A stretch of DNA of 64,000 bases, taken from Gordonia hankookensis. GTDB taxonomy: Bacteria; Actinomycetota; Actinomycetes; Mycobacteriales; Mycobacteriaceae. The stretch is from contig NZ_JACWMS010000002.1 in NCBI RefSeq assembly GCF_014673215.1, forward strand, positions 620,001-684,000, in the 5' to 3' direction. Shown here in pieces: positions 34,698 to 43,633 of this stretch; the first letter of the stretch is position 1, and each line of letters opens with the position of its first letter. The position numbers were made by a program, and so were the translations under genes. Under the pieces are notes generated by a model that had not been told where the DNA came from, ran no database searches, and worked only from the letters and a program-made list of their open reading frames with translations.

Positions 34698-35633
34698 CTA
34701 CGCAACGATGAGCCCGAGACGGACCAGCCACGGCCGCAGCAACTCGACCAGCCCACCCTTCTCGAGTACCGCCCAGGTCCACCGGATGACCATCACACCG
34801 ATCGCCCGCAGGTCGTCCTCACGTCGCTTCTCACGCATCAGGGTGTCGCGCACGCTCTCACCGGACCGGAGCAGGCGACCGTACTTGGTCATCCCGTCGA
34901 ACTCACCGACAAGTAGGCCGTCCCAGTCGTAATCGGCTCGATAGAGCTTGTCGCCACAGCGGTACTCGCGCTGCAACCGCGGCACAGGCAGCTCGCCCTC
35001 GATCATCTGCGCTCGGCTCCAGGATTCCCCCACACTCTCCGACAACGCATCGGCCAGTGGTAGCGCCCGTCGCGCCGGGCGCGCCCCGCGACGACGACGA
35101 TCCAGGATGTCGGCCATCAGCGTCCGGTCGGCGTCGAGCCGGCACGCGGCGTCGAAGACCGTGAGTGCCTGCGCGAAGCTGCCTGCGCATGCCACGTCGA
35201 CAGCGGTTCGCTCGAGTGACGTGACCGCGACGCCGTCGACGACGACGACCTCTTCCGGGTGCAGGGACCCAGGATGAACATGCCGGAGCCCACGGACGAA
35301 TCCTCCCGCAGTGAGGCCGTTGGTGAAGTGCACTTTCTCGCGATCGGATGCGAGCGTCGCCAAACCGTGGATCGCGGCCGCCGAGCCGTGACTGAGCGCG
35401 GTGCCCCGGCCATCTCGCTCCGAGGTCGCGACGGCGATAGAACGCAACCGGTAGAGGGTGTCCTCTCCGGCGGGACCCTTGAACTCGTCACTCGCGGGTA
35501 CCAGCACACCCGGGGCGAGCCTCACGAGGTCGCCGCGGCGCTCGGCGGCCGCGAGCTGGTCGTCCGAGATGTCGCGGGCCAACGCCCGTTCGCGCCGTAC
35601 CAAACCGTAACGGTCCGTGGGAAAGTCGATCAT
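34698..35633 (-). CDS. AbiEi-like antitoxin-domain protein with a nuclease-like C-terminus
   Basis: 311 residues. The N-terminal 60 or so residues (VRRERALARDISDDQLAAAE, then RRGDLVRLAPGVLV) form the winged-helix domain of type IV AbiEi antitoxins. The middle carries the family's ALSHGSAAAIHGL. The C-terminal 100 residues have ADYDWDGLLVGEFDGMTKYG and a REKRREDDLRAIG helix, the spacing of the DUF559/Vsr-type nuclease fold with Asp, Glu-x-Asp and Lys candidates. No AbiEii toxin gene is next to it. Such solitary copies are common in actinobacteria and have no proven function. It is bracketed by two 58-bp direct repeats. Confidence 0.75.
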   Translation of the reverse strand: MIDFPTDRYGLVRRERALARDISDDQLAAAERRGDLVRLAPGVLVPASDEFKGPAGEDTLYRLRSIAVATSERDGRGTALSHGSAAAIHGLATLASDREKVHFTNGLTAGGFVRGLRHVHPGSLHPEEVVVVDGVAVTSLERTAVDVACAGSFAQALTVFDAACRLDADRTLMADILDRRRRGARPARRALPLADALSESVGESWSRAQMIEGELPVPRLQREYRCGDKLYRADYDWDGLLVGEFDGMTKYGRLLRSGESVRDTLMREKRREDDLRAIGVMVIRWTWAVLEKGGLVELLRPWLVRLGLIVA

Positions 35634-35682
35634 GCAGTGTTGGACGCAGCGCGGCCGCGATCGGTTTCTGTTCGCCCTTCCT

Positions 35683-35740
35683 GCGACCTCGTCTCGTGCT
35701 CGCGACCTCGGCCGAGGTCGCGTCGTCAGAATGAGGTCGC
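35683..35740. repeat. 58-bp palindromic direct repeat, right copy
   Basis: Starts gcgacctcgtctcg, holds the perfect 20-bp palindrome gcgacctcggccgaggtcgc at 35702-35721 and ends tgaggtcgc. Same length and orientation as the copy at 34630, 1053 bp away. The two enclose the AbiEi-like gene and its promoter. Confidence 0.85.
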
Positions 35741-35751
35741 ACGACGACAGA

Positions 35752-35782
35752 GGCCCCGACCGGAACGTGTCCGGCCGGGGCC
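35752..35782 (-). terminator. Hairpin terminator after fadB
   Basis: Stem ggccccgaccgga pairs with tccggccggggcc around the loop acgtg, with one mismatch. It lies 32 bp past the fadB stop. No long T-run follows, as is common in actinobacteria. Confidence 0.7.
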
Positions 35783-35813
35783 CCTGTTCAGCTCAGCTCA
35801 GAACTTTTCGCCC

Positions 35814-37985
35814 CTAGAACTTTTCACCACGGGCTGCCTTGTCGACGAGCGACTGCGGCGGTTCGAAGTGCTTGCCGTACTTGGACGCAAGATCCTTGGC
35901 ACGGTCCACGAAGCCCTGCAGGCCACCCTCGTACTGGTTGATGTACTGGATGACACCGCCGGTCCACGCCGGGAAGCCGATGCCGAAGATCGAGCCGATG
36001 TTGGCGTCTTCGACGGAGGTGAGCACACCCTCGTCGAAGCACTTCACGGTCTCGAGGGCCTCGGCGAAGAGCATGCGCTCCTTCATGTCCTCGAACGGGA
36101 TCTCGGTGGTACCCGACTTGAAGTGGTCACGCCCACCCGTCCACAGACCGGTGCGCTTGCCGTTCTCGTCGTAGTCGTAGAAGCCCTTGCCGTCCTTCTT
36201 GGCGGTGCGGCCGTTCTCGACCATCCAGTCGACGACGGCGTTGCTGCCGTGTTCCGGGATCGACTTGCCCTCGGCCTTGAGCGCCGCCTCGGTCTCCTTG
36301 CGGATCTTCTGCGGCAACGTCAGGGTCAGCTCGTCCATCAGCTGCAGCGGCGCCGCCGGGTAGCCGGCCTGGGTGCCCGCATGCTCGATGAACGCCGGCT
36401 CCACACCCTCGCCGACGGCCGCGACGGCCTCGTTGATGAAGGTGCCGATCACACGGCTGGTGAAGAAGCCACGGCTGTCGTTGACCACGATGGGGGTCTT
36501 GCGGATCGCCATCGTGTAGTCGATGACCTTGGCCAGCACCTCATCCGAGGTCTTCTCACCGCGGATGATCTCCACCAGCGGCATCTTGTCGACCGGGGAG
36601 AAGAAGTGGATGCCGATGAAGTCTTCCTGGCGCTTCACACCCTGCGCAAGGCTGGTGATCGGCAGGGTCGAGGTGTTCGAACCCAGGATCGCATTCGGCT
36701 CGACGATGTCCTCGATCTCCTGGAAGACCTTGTGCTTCACCTCGACCGACTCGAACGCGGCCTCGATGACGAGGTCGACGCCCTTGAAGTCGGCGGCGTC
36801 GACGGTGGGCGTGATCCGCGCGAGCAGAGCGTCGCTCTTCTCCTTCGAGGTCTTGCCCTTGGCGAGCGCCTTCTCCTCGAGCTTCTCGGAGTACGCCTTG
36901 CCCTTCTTGGCGGCGTCGAGGTCGATGTCCTTGAGCACCACCTCGATACCGGCCTTGGCCGACACATACGCGATCGCCGCGCCCATCATGCCCGCGCCGA
37001 TGACACCGACCTTCTTGGCCTGGTACTTCGGGTATCCCTCGGGGCGCGACCCACCGTTGTTGATGTGCTGCAGGTCGAAGAAGAACGCCTTGATCATGTT
37101 CTGCGCGACCTGACCGGTCACCAACGAGACGAAGTAGCGGGTCTCGATGATGTCGGCGGTGTCGACGTCGACATAGGCACCCTCGACAGCGGCGGCCAGG
37201 ATGGCCCGCGGCGCAGGCATGTTGGCGCCCTTGATCTGCTTGCGCAGCAACGCCGGCAGAGCAGGCAGGTTGGCGGCGAAGGCCGGGTTGGTGGGAGCAC
37301 CACCCGGGATCTTGTAGCCCTTCTTGTCCCACGGCTGCGCGGCTTCGGGGTTCTCCTTGATCCACGCCTTGGCGGCCGGGATCAGCTCCTCGATCGAACC
37401 GACGACCTCGTCGACCAGGCCGGTCTCCTTGGCCTTGGTCGGGTTGAAACGCGTGCCCTGCAACAGGACACCCATCAGGGCGTTCTGGATGCCGAGCAAA
37501 CGGACGGTGCGGACCACGCCGCCACCGCCGGGCAGCAGACCGAGAGTCGCCTCGGGCAGACCGATCTGGACACCCTTGACGTCAGCAGCAACGCGGTAGT
37601 GGGTGTGCAGGGCGATCTCGAGCCCACCGCCGAGAGCGGCGCCGTTGATCGCGGCGACGACCGGCTTGCCGAGGGTCTCCAGCCGGCGCATCACCTTCTT
37701 CATCTTGTTCGTACGCTCGGTGATCGCGGTCGCGATCTCCTCCTTGGACTGGGTCCGCTCAGCGGTCATGTCCTTGAGGTCGCCACCGGCGAAGAAGGTC
37801 TTCTTCGCCGAGGTGAGCACGACACCGGTGATGTCGTCCTTCTCTGCCTCGAGCCGATCGACGATCCCGGGCAGCGAGGTCATGAACAGTTCGTTCATGG
37901 TGTTGGCGCCCTGGTTGGGGTCGTCCATGGTCAGGACGACGACTCCGTCGGCGTCCTTCTCCCAGTTGAACATGTTGTCACTCAT
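35814..37985 (-). CDS. fadB: 3-hydroxyacyl-CoA dehydrogenase / enoyl-CoA hydratase (beta-oxidation FadB)
   Basis: 723-residue bifunctional alpha subunit of the fatty-acid oxidation trifunctional complex. The N-terminal crotonase domain has the oxyanion loop AGGDLKDM and the second catalytic region AALGGGLEIAL. The NAD-binding motif GVIGAGMMGAAIAY starts near residue 327, and the dehydrogenase His lies in GIHFFSPVDKMPLVEI. It matches mycobacterial FadB (Rv0860). The fadA stop is 35 bp upstream on the same strand, so fadA-fadB form one operon. A hairpin terminator follows. Confidence 0.96.
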   Translation of the reverse strand: MSDNMFNWEKDADGVVVLTMDDPNQGANTMNELFMTSLPGIVDRLEAEKDDITGVVLTSAKKTFFAGGDLKDMTAERTQSKEEIATAITERTNKMKKVMRRLETLGKPVVAAINGAALGGGLEIALHTHYRVAADVKGVQIGLPEATLGLLPGGGGVVRTVRLLGIQNALMGVLLQGTRFNPTKAKETGLVDEVVGSIEELIPAAKAWIKENPEAAQPWDKKGYKIPGGAPTNPAFAANLPALPALLRKQIKGANMPAPRAILAAAVEGAYVDVDTADIIETRYFVSLVTGQVAQNMIKAFFFDLQHINNGGSRPEGYPKYQAKKVGVIGAGMMGAAIAYVSAKAGIEVVLKDIDLDAAKKGKAYSEKLEEKALAKGKTSKEKSDALLARITPTVDAADFKGVDLVIEAAFESVEVKHKVFQEIEDIVEPNAILGSNTSTLPITSLAQGVKRQEDFIGIHFFSPVDKMPLVEIIRGEKTSDEVLAKVIDYTMAIRKTPIVVNDSRGFFTSRVIGTFINEAVAAVGEGVEPAFIEHAGTQAGYPAAPLQLMDELTLTLPQKIRKETEAALKAEGKSIPEHGSNAVVDWMVENGRTAKKDGKGFYDYDENGKRTGLWTGGRDHFKSGTTEIPFEDMKERMLFAEALETVKCFDEGVLTSVEDANIGSIFGIGFPAWTGGVIQYINQYEGGLQGFVDRAKDLASKYGKHFEPPQSLVDKAARGEKF

Positions 37986-38019
37986 GTGTTTCGACGATTC
38001 TTTCTGTGAAGTGAACGGG

Positions 38020-39231
38020 TCAGAGACGCTCGATGATGGTCGCGACGCCCATGCCGCCGCCGATGCACAGGGTGACGAGGCCGTAGCGACCGCCGGTGCG
38101 CTCGAGTTCGTCGAGGCAGGTGCCGAAGATCATCGCGCCGGTCGCGCCGAGCGGGTGGCCCATGGCGATCGCGCCACCGTTGACGTTGACCTTCTCGTGC
38201 GGGATCTTCAGATCCTTCATCCACTTCATGACGACCGACGCGAACGCCTCGTTGAGCTCGAAGACGTCGATGTCGTCGACGGTCAGTCCGGCCTTCTTCA
38301 GAGCCAGCTCGGTGGCCGGGGTCGGGCCGGTGAGCATGATGGTCGGCTCGCTGCCGATCTCGGCGAAGGTGACGATGCGGCCACGCGGGGTGAGGCCGTT
38401 GCGCTTGCCCGCCTCTTCGCTGCCGAGGAGCACCAGACCGGAACCGTCGACGATGCCGGAGCTGTTGCCGCCGGTGTGGACGTGGTTGATCTTCTCGACC
38501 GAGTGGTACTTCTGCAGCGCCACGTCGTCGAAGCCTGCCATGTCCGCGAGCGCCTGGAAGGCGGGCTTGAGCTTGCCGAGGCTCTCGACGGTGCTGCCGG
38601 GACGGCGGTGCTCGTCCTGATCGAGCACGATGACACCGTTGATGTCACGCACCGGGACCACGGACTTCGCGAAGTAGCCGGAGGTCCAGGCCTTCTCGGC
38701 GCGGGCCTGCGACTCGGCGGCGAACGCGTCGACGTCCTCGCGGCTGAAGCCCTCGATGGTGGCGATCAGGTCGGCGCCGATGCCCTGCGGGACGATGTAG
38801 TTGTCGTACGCGGTAGCCGGGTCGGTGAACAGTGCGCCACCGTCGGAGCCCATCGGCACGCGCGACATCGACTCGACACCGCCGGCGAGAACCAGGTCGT
38901 CGAAGCCGGACGCGACCTTGGCGGCAGCCAGGTTGGTGGCCTCCAGACCGGACGCGCAGAACCGGTTGATCTGCGTGCCGGGGACACTCTCGGGCAGACC
39001 GCTGTTCAGTGCCGCGGTGCGAGAGATGACCGCGCCCTGCTCGCCGACCGGTGAGACGACGCCGAGAACGACGTCGTTGACCTGGGCGGGATCGAGACCG
39101 CCGTGACGGGACAGGACCTCGTCGATCAGCCCGGAGACCAGATCGACCGGCTTGATGCTGTGCAGCGAGCCGCCGCGCTGCTTGCCACGGGGCGTACGGA
39201 TCGCCTCGTAGATGAATGCTTGATCAGCCAC
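38020..39231 (-). CDS. fadA: Acetyl-CoA C-acyltransferase (thiolase, FadA)
   Basis: 403 residues from GTG 39231, preceded by AAAGGAACAC. A start at 39258 would add nine residues and lose that ribosome site. The nucleophile Cys is near residue 90 in [12 protein letters not shown]. The catalytic His is in [15 protein letters not shown] and the second Cys in TLCIGGGMG. The N-terminus ([17 protein letters not shown]) matches FadA of the mycobacterial trifunctional complex. It acts with FadB in the last step of beta-oxidation. An inverted repeat lies 22 bp upstream of the start, and a tandem-TetR gene is divergent. Confidence 0.95.
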   Translation of the reverse strand: MADQAFIYEAIRTPRGKQRGGSLHSIKPVDLVSGLIDEVLSRHGGLDPAQVNDVVLGVVSPVGEQGAVISRTAALNSGLPESVPGTQINRFCASGLEATNLAAAKVASGFDDLVLAGGVESMSRVPMGSDGGALFTDPATAYDNYIVPQGIGADLIATIEGFSREDVDAFAAESQARAEKAWTSGYFAKSVVPVRDINGVIVLDQDEHRRPGSTVESLGKLKPAFQALADMAGFDDVALQKYHSVEKINHVHTGGNSSGIVDGSGLVLLGSEEAGKRNGLTPRGRIVTFAEIGSEPTIMLTGPTPATELALKKAGLTVDDIDVFELNEAFASVVMKWMKDLKIPHEKVNVNGGAIAMGHPLGATGAMIFGTCLDELERTGGRYGLVTLCIGGGMGVATIIERL

Positions 39232-39252
39232 GTTGAGTGTTCCTTTCGCATG

Positions 39253-39266
39253 AACCATGTGTGGTT
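39253..39266. promoter_or_regulatory. Inverted repeat in the fadA promoter
   Basis: aaccatgtgtggtt has 5-bp perfect arms around tgtg. It lies 22 bp upstream of fadA and 95 bp upstream of the divergent TetR gene, so it is a candidate operator for that regulator. Confidence 0.45.
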
Positions 39267-39360
39267 ACTGAACCAGGCTAACGCGGAATAACTTGTTTGG
39301 CCATACCGGGTGGTCAGGTGCCCACTCCGCGAGCGAAAGATGCGCTATGGTCGATTCACC

Positions 39361-40536
39361 ATGTCTACCCCGAAACCCGGCAGGCGCACGCGTCCGGCCG
39401 ATCGCAAAGGACAGCTCGTCGACCACGCGGCGACGCTGTTCCTCGAGCGCGGCTACCCGCAGGTGTCGGTTGCCGACATCGCACGTGCCGCGGGCGTGAC
39501 GGCGCCGTCGGTGTACCGGCATTTCGCCGACAAGCAGTCGCTCCTCGCTGCCGCCGTGCTGGCCGGTGTGGACGATCTCGAGGCCTGCACCGACCGGGCC
39601 TTGAGTGCCGCGCCGACACCGGGAGTGGATCGGCTCATCGCCGCCGTGTGCACCCTGGGCGTCCGGCGCCCGGAGGCGACGTCGCTGTGGCGGTGGGCCA
39701 GTCAGCACCTGACCGACGACCAGAACCGTGAGGTCGTCCTGCGCACCCGCGAGATCCTGCACCGGTGGGCGGCCGCGCTGTCCGACGGCACCGACCTCAC
39801 CGATCGCGAGGCGGTCACCCTCGCGTGGGCCGTCCTCAGTGTCGCCGGGAGTCTCTCGGTGCACAACATCCGGATGTCGGCCGGCCGGGCTCTCGACGGG
39901 CTCGACACGCTGGTGCGCCGGGCGATCGCCTTGCACCCTGCGGGGGCCCCACCGCTGCCGCCGATGCCGCCGCCCGGCGCGGGACCGTCCACCCGGCGCG
40001 ACGAGATCCTCGACGCCGCCGCCGCACTGTTCGCGGTGCGCGGATACGCCGGAGTCGGGGTCGACGACATCGGCGCGGCGGTCGGGATCACCGGACCGAG
40101 CGTGTACAAGCACTTCAGTTCCAAGTTGTCGATCCTGCTCGGCATCGGCCAGCGCAGCGCCGCCCGCCTGGAGGCCGGCGTGATGGCCGCCTGGGCGACC
40201 ACCGCCGACCCGGCGAAGTTGCTTGCGTTGCTGGTGGATTCGTACGTCAACGTGATCACCTCAACTCCGGATCTCTCCGTCGCGTTCAACAACTCGTTCG
40301 CTCTGTCGGGGCAGCCGACGGCATCGGATCTCGTCGATGTGCAGCGCCGGTACGTCGCGCGCTGGACGGATCTGCTGCTGCAGATCCATCCCGACCTGAC
40401 GCGCGACCGCGCCGCTGTCGACGTCCACGCAGCACTGAGCATCGTCAATGATGCGATCCGGATGCGACGCGGCACGCGACGAACCGAATTCGGTGCGCAG
40501 ATGGCATATCTGATGAAGGGCGTGCTGGCCATCTGA
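39361..40536 (+). CDS. Tandem TetR-type transcriptional regulator (two TetR units in one chain)
   Basis: 391 residues from ATG 39361. Two complete TetR helix-turn-helix domains are present: the first at about 12-60 (ATLFLERGYPQVSVADIARA then PSVYRHFADK) and the second at about 215-265 (AALFAVRGYAGVGVDDIGAA then PSVYKHFSSK). Each is followed by its own helical ligand domain, separated by a Pro-rich linker (GAPPLPPMPPPGAG). One chain could thus form the DNA-binding pair that TetR proteins usually make as dimers. It is divergent from fadA-fadB across 129 bp and probably controls them. The effector is likely an acyl-CoA, by inference. Confidence 0.85.
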   Translation: MSTPKPGRRTRPADRKGQLVDHAATLFLERGYPQVSVADIARAAGVTAPSVYRHFADKQSLLAAAVLAGVDDLEACTDRALSAAPTPGVDRLIAAVCTLGVRRPEATSLWRWASQHLTDDQNREVVLRTREILHRWAAALSDGTDLTDREAVTLAWAVLSVAGSLSVHNIRMSAGRALDGLDTLVRRAIALHPAGAPPLPPMPPPGAGPSTRRDEILDAAAALFAVRGYAGVGVDDIGAAVGITGPSVYKHFSSKLSILLGIGQRSAARLEAGVMAAWATTADPAKLLALLVDSYVNVITSTPDLSVAFNNSFALSGQPTASDLVDVQRRYVARWTDLLLQIHPDLTRDRAAVDVHAALSIVNDAIRMRRGTRRTEFGAQMAYLMKGVLAI

Positions 40537-40541
40537 GGCGC

Positions 40542-40769
40542 GGTCTCGATACGCCGCCTCGCTACGCTCGCCGGCTACTCGACCGGCGGTTCCCCTCGCC
40601 GTTCGAACCCACCCCCCACCGGTCGAGCAGGCACCCTCGGCCGGTCGAGCAGGCACCCTCCGCCGGACGAACCCGCCCCTCCGCCGGTCGAGTAGGCACC
40701 GAGCGCAGCCAGACCCCCCCTCCGCCGGTCGAGTAGGCACCGAGCGCAGCGAGGCGCCGTATCGAGACC
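40542..40769. repeat. Dispersed palindromic repeat, composite copy
   Basis: Opens ggtctcgatacg and closes cgtatcgagacc in reverse, with cctcgctacgctcg and cgagcgcagcgagg inside, so the ends fold on each other. The middle is expanded by four copies of a ccggtcgagtaggcaccg-like unit. Related copies lie at 56886 and 57035. It fills the gap between the TetR gene and the cyclase gene. Confidence 0.85.
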
Positions 40770-40800
40770 GCACACCCCCACCGTTCTCTATGCTGAATCC

Positions 40801-41718
40801 GTGACCGGACCCGACGGCGAGACACCTGCCCGCTACACCCGCGACGAACTGATCGCCGAGCTGGGCCTCTCCCCCGAGTATGCGGAAAAAGTCTGGAACG
40901 CTTTCGGTTTCGCACGACGGTCGACGCCGGACAAGATCTTCAGCGACGCCGACGTCGCCGCGCTGCGCCTCTTCGCCGATTCCGAGTCGACCATGCCGCA
41001 AGAAGCGCAGGTGGCCACCGCCCGTGCGATCGGTCAGACCATGTCGCGCCTCGCGGACTGGCAGGCCGACCAGCTCCGTGAGCTCGACCGCAACCCCGAC
41101 GTCCCGTGGTCGATCAACCAGATGGCCGGCGCACTCGGGCAGATCCAGCAACTGATCTGGCGCCGACATCTCGCGCTGACCCTCGAACGCGACGTCGAAC
41201 GCGATACCGACGAACGTCTCGATCTGGTGGTGGGATTCGCCGACATCGTCGGCTACACCAGCCTTTCCCGCCGCATCGCACTCGAGGAACTCGAGGAACT
41301 CCTCGAATCCTTCGAAGAGGACACCTTCGAGATCGTCGCGACCAACGGCGGGCATGTCGTGAAAACCCTTGGCGACGCGGTCATGTTCACCTGCCATGAC
41401 CCGGCATCTGCCGCAGCCATCGCGATCGCATTGCACGAACTCTCCGCCGGAGAACGGATTCCACCGCTACGCGCCGGCATGGCCCGAGGCCGCGTACTGA
41501 GCCGCCTCGGCGATGTGTTCGGCGAGCCCGTCAACATCGCGGCGCGGCTCGCCGGATCGGCTCACCCCGGCACCACCCTCGTCGACGAGGCGCTTGGCGA
41601 CAGTCTCAGCGACGACGACCGTTTCTATCTGAAGTCGGTGCCCACCTTGAGCGTTCGCGGCTACAAGCGACTGCGGGCGCGCGCCCTCGAGTTGAACAGA
41701 CGTCTCGACGAATCGTGA
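40801..41718 (+). CDS. Class III adenylate cyclase with N-terminal regulatory domain
   Basis: 305 residues from GTG 40801. Residues 1-140 are helical and resemble the autoinhibitory domain of mycobacterial Rv1264, which responds to pH. The catalytic domain (about 142-300) has the first metal Asp in VGFADIVGYT. The adenine-selecting Lys and second metal Asp are in VKTLGDAVMF. The partner Asp and the Asn/Arg pair are in GDVFGEPVNIAARL. All catalytic positions are kept, so cAMP synthesis is expected. There is no membrane segment. It lies just downstream of the palindromic repeat. Confidence 0.9.
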   Translation: MTGPDGETPARYTRDELIAELGLSPEYAEKVWNAFGFARRSTPDKIFSDADVAALRLFADSESTMPQEAQVATARAIGQTMSRLADWQADQLRELDRNPDVPWSINQMAGALGQIQQLIWRRHLALTLERDVERDTDERLDLVVGFADIVGYTSLSRRIALEELEELLESFEEDTFEIVATNGGHVVKTLGDAVMFTCHDPASAAAIAIALHELSAGERIPPLRAGMARGRVLSRLGDVFGEPVNIAARLAGSAHPGTTLVDEALGDSLSDDDRFYLKSVPTLSVRGYKRLRARALELNRRLDES

Positions 41719-41744
41719 GCCTCCTGAGCCGACGCGTGGCGCTC

Positions 41745-42815
41745 TCAGTACACGCGCACCGCACTCGCCTTGACCGCGAAGTAGACGCGAGCACCGACCA
41801 CCAGCGACAATGCCGCCACCGCGGCGCCGGTGACCTCCGCACCGATCACATGTCCACCGACATCACCCCGCACCACCATCCGATCACCGTGCGGGATCAC
41901 CTGGGCGACCGACGCGGCGAACACGTTGCGGAAGCTCGCATCCGACGGAGGTGAGGTGAACACCGCGACCACATCGGGCGAGAAGACCGCCGTCGCATGA
42001 CGACCGGTGTGGACGGGCTCGGCGACGGTGCCCGCGACGGCGATCCCGTCGGTGACCACGCTGGTCCCGTCCCATCGACCGGACACGAGGTTGAGACCGG
42101 CCAACCGCGCGACGAAGGAGTTGACCGGGTTGGCGAGGACCTCGGCCGCAGGCCCGCTGTCCACGGCATGCCCGTCATCAACCACCACCATCTCCTCGGC
42201 CAGCGTCACCACGTCGACCACATCATGGGTGACCATGATCGTCGTGCGCGAACGGTCGTCGAGCAGATCTCGCAGCAGGGCGCGGAGCCGTCCGGCGACG
42301 TCGACGTCGAGAGCTCGAAATGGTTCGTCCAACAGCAGGATTCGCGGCTGCGCGGCCAGCGCACGCGCGATCGCGACACGTTGGGCCTGCCCACCCGACA
42401 ACTCGTCGGGCTTCCGGTCGGCGAGTTCGGCCACTTCGGCCGCCGCCATCCATCGATCCACCCGGGCGGCGACCTCGGTACGTGAAAGTCGTTGTGCAGA
42501 TGGCGCGAATGCGACATTCGATCGCACGGTGAGGTGCGGGAACAGCCGCGCATCCTGAGACAGCAGCGCGACTCCGCGGCGATGGGCCGGTACGGAAGTA
42601 CGCTCGTCGCACAGCATTTCGCCGTCCAGAGATATCGTCGAGCGGCCGCCGGTGACCAACCCGGCGATCACCCGCAGCAGAGTGGTCTTACCCGCACCGT
42701 TGGGGCCGACGACGGCCGTGGTGCTACCCGAGGCGAAATCATGGGTGACCCGCAACGACGGCAGCACGTTGTCGATGTCCGCGTGCAGCCCGGAACCGGG
42801 CGGCGCGCCGATCAC
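41745..42815 (-). CDS. modC: Molybdate ABC transporter ATP-binding protein
   Basis: 356 residues from GTG 42815, overlapping the modB stop in GTGA. Walker A GPNGAGKTT, signature LSGGQAQRVAIARAL and Walker B ILLLDEPFRALD are intact. The C-terminal 120 residues form a TOBE/Mop domain (ending LVVGARVYFAVKASAVRVY) that binds molybdate and regulates the ATPase. Final gene of the operon HTH-TOBE regulator, modA, modB, modC, all joined by short overlaps. Confidence 0.93.
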   Translation of the reverse strand: MIGAPPGSGLHADIDNVLPSLRVTHDFASGSTTAVVGPNGAGKTTLLRVIAGLVTGGRSTISLDGEMLCDERTSVPAHRRGVALLSQDARLFPHLTVRSNVAFAPSAQRLSRTEVAARVDRWMAAAEVAELADRKPDELSGGQAQRVAIARALAAQPRILLLDEPFRALDVDVAGRLRALLRDLLDDRSRTTIMVTHDVVDVVTLAEEMVVVDDGHAVDSGPAAEVLANPVNSFVARLAGLNLVSGRWDGTSVVTDGIAVAGTVAEPVHTGRHATAVFSPDVVAVFTSPPSDASFRNVFAASVAQVIPHGDRMVVRGDVGGHVIGAEVTGAAVAALSLVVGARVYFAVKASAVRVY

Positions 42816-43633
42816 AGCGCACCCCGCCCGACGACACGACCCCCGACGCCGCGCCGCGCGTGGACCGCGACCACGACGATCAGCGATATGGCCACCAGCA
42901 CCAGCGACAACGGGATGGCTGCCTGTGGATCGTCGATCTCCGCGACGTAGATCGCGAGCGGCGCGGTCTGTGTGATACCCGGCGCGTTACCGGCGAACGT
43001 GATCGTCGCCCCGAACTCGCCCATAGCCCTGGCGAATGCGAGCACGACGCCTGCCAGGAGCGACGGCACGATCAGGGGCAGGGTGACCCGCCAGAGCGTC
43101 CGCGACGGGCCGGCCCCGAGGGTCGCGGCCACCTCCTCGTATCGCGTCCCGGCCACCCGCAGCGCCCCCTCGACACTGATGACCAGAAACGGCAAGGCCA
43201 CAAAGGTCTGCGCCACGACCACCGCGGTCGAGGTGAACGCGATGTCGATGCCGACGGCACGCAGATGTTCGCCGACGATCCCGAGCCTGCCGAACGTGTA
43301 GAGCAGCGCGATCCCGCCCACCACCGGTGGCAGCACGAGTGGCAAGAGGACCAGCGACCGCAGGATCCGGGTGACGATGCCGTCGTGCCGGGCGAAGACC
43401 ACTGCCATCGGCACCCCGAGCAGCACGCACAGTACCGTGCTGACCGCCGCCGTCTGCAGCGACAGCACCAACGCCTGCCGCGATGATTCGGAGCCGACCT
43501 GGTCGAGGAACGTGGCCCACGGCGTCTGCGCGAGCAGCGCGATGGGGGGCAGCACGATCAACGTGATGCCCAGCGCGGCCGGGAGATACAGCCAGGCGGG
43601 CAGCCCGGCAGGGATCGACGGTCGGCGGATCAA
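42812..43633 (-). CDS. modB: Molybdate ABC transporter permease
   Basis: 273 residues from TTG 43633, which overlaps the modA stop (TTGA). The open frame continues upstream to 43972, but that part lies inside modA and has no membrane character. Five to six hydrophobic segments are visible. The coupling motif is EEVAATLGAGPSRTLWRVTL, and the family end ARAMGEFGATITFAGN is typical of ModB. Works with ModA and ModC to import molybdate for molybdenum cofactor enzymes. Confidence 0.93.
   Translation of the reverse strand: MIRRPSIPAGLPAWLYLPAALGITLIVLPPIALLAQTPWATFLDQVGSESSRQALVLSLQTAAVSTVLCVLLGVPMAVVFARHDGIVTRILRSLVLLPLVLPPVVGGIALLYTFGRLGIVGEHLRAVGIDIAFTSTAVVVAQTFVALPFLVISVEGALRVAGTRYEEVAATLGAGPSRTLWRVTLPLIVPSLLAGVVLAFARAMGEFGATITFAGNAPGITQTAPLAIYVAEIDDPQAAIPLSLVLVAISLIVVVAVHARRGVGGRVVGRGAL

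Noticed and set aside
35259-38009. 916-codon open frame on the plus strand
   Set aside because: Antisense to the AbiEi-like and fadB genes; composition is Leu/Asp/Gly/Arg shadow sequence.
39290-39297. aacttgtt near the fadA/TetR promoters as a KstR site
   Set aside because: Only the 8-bp core fits; the flanking positions do not.
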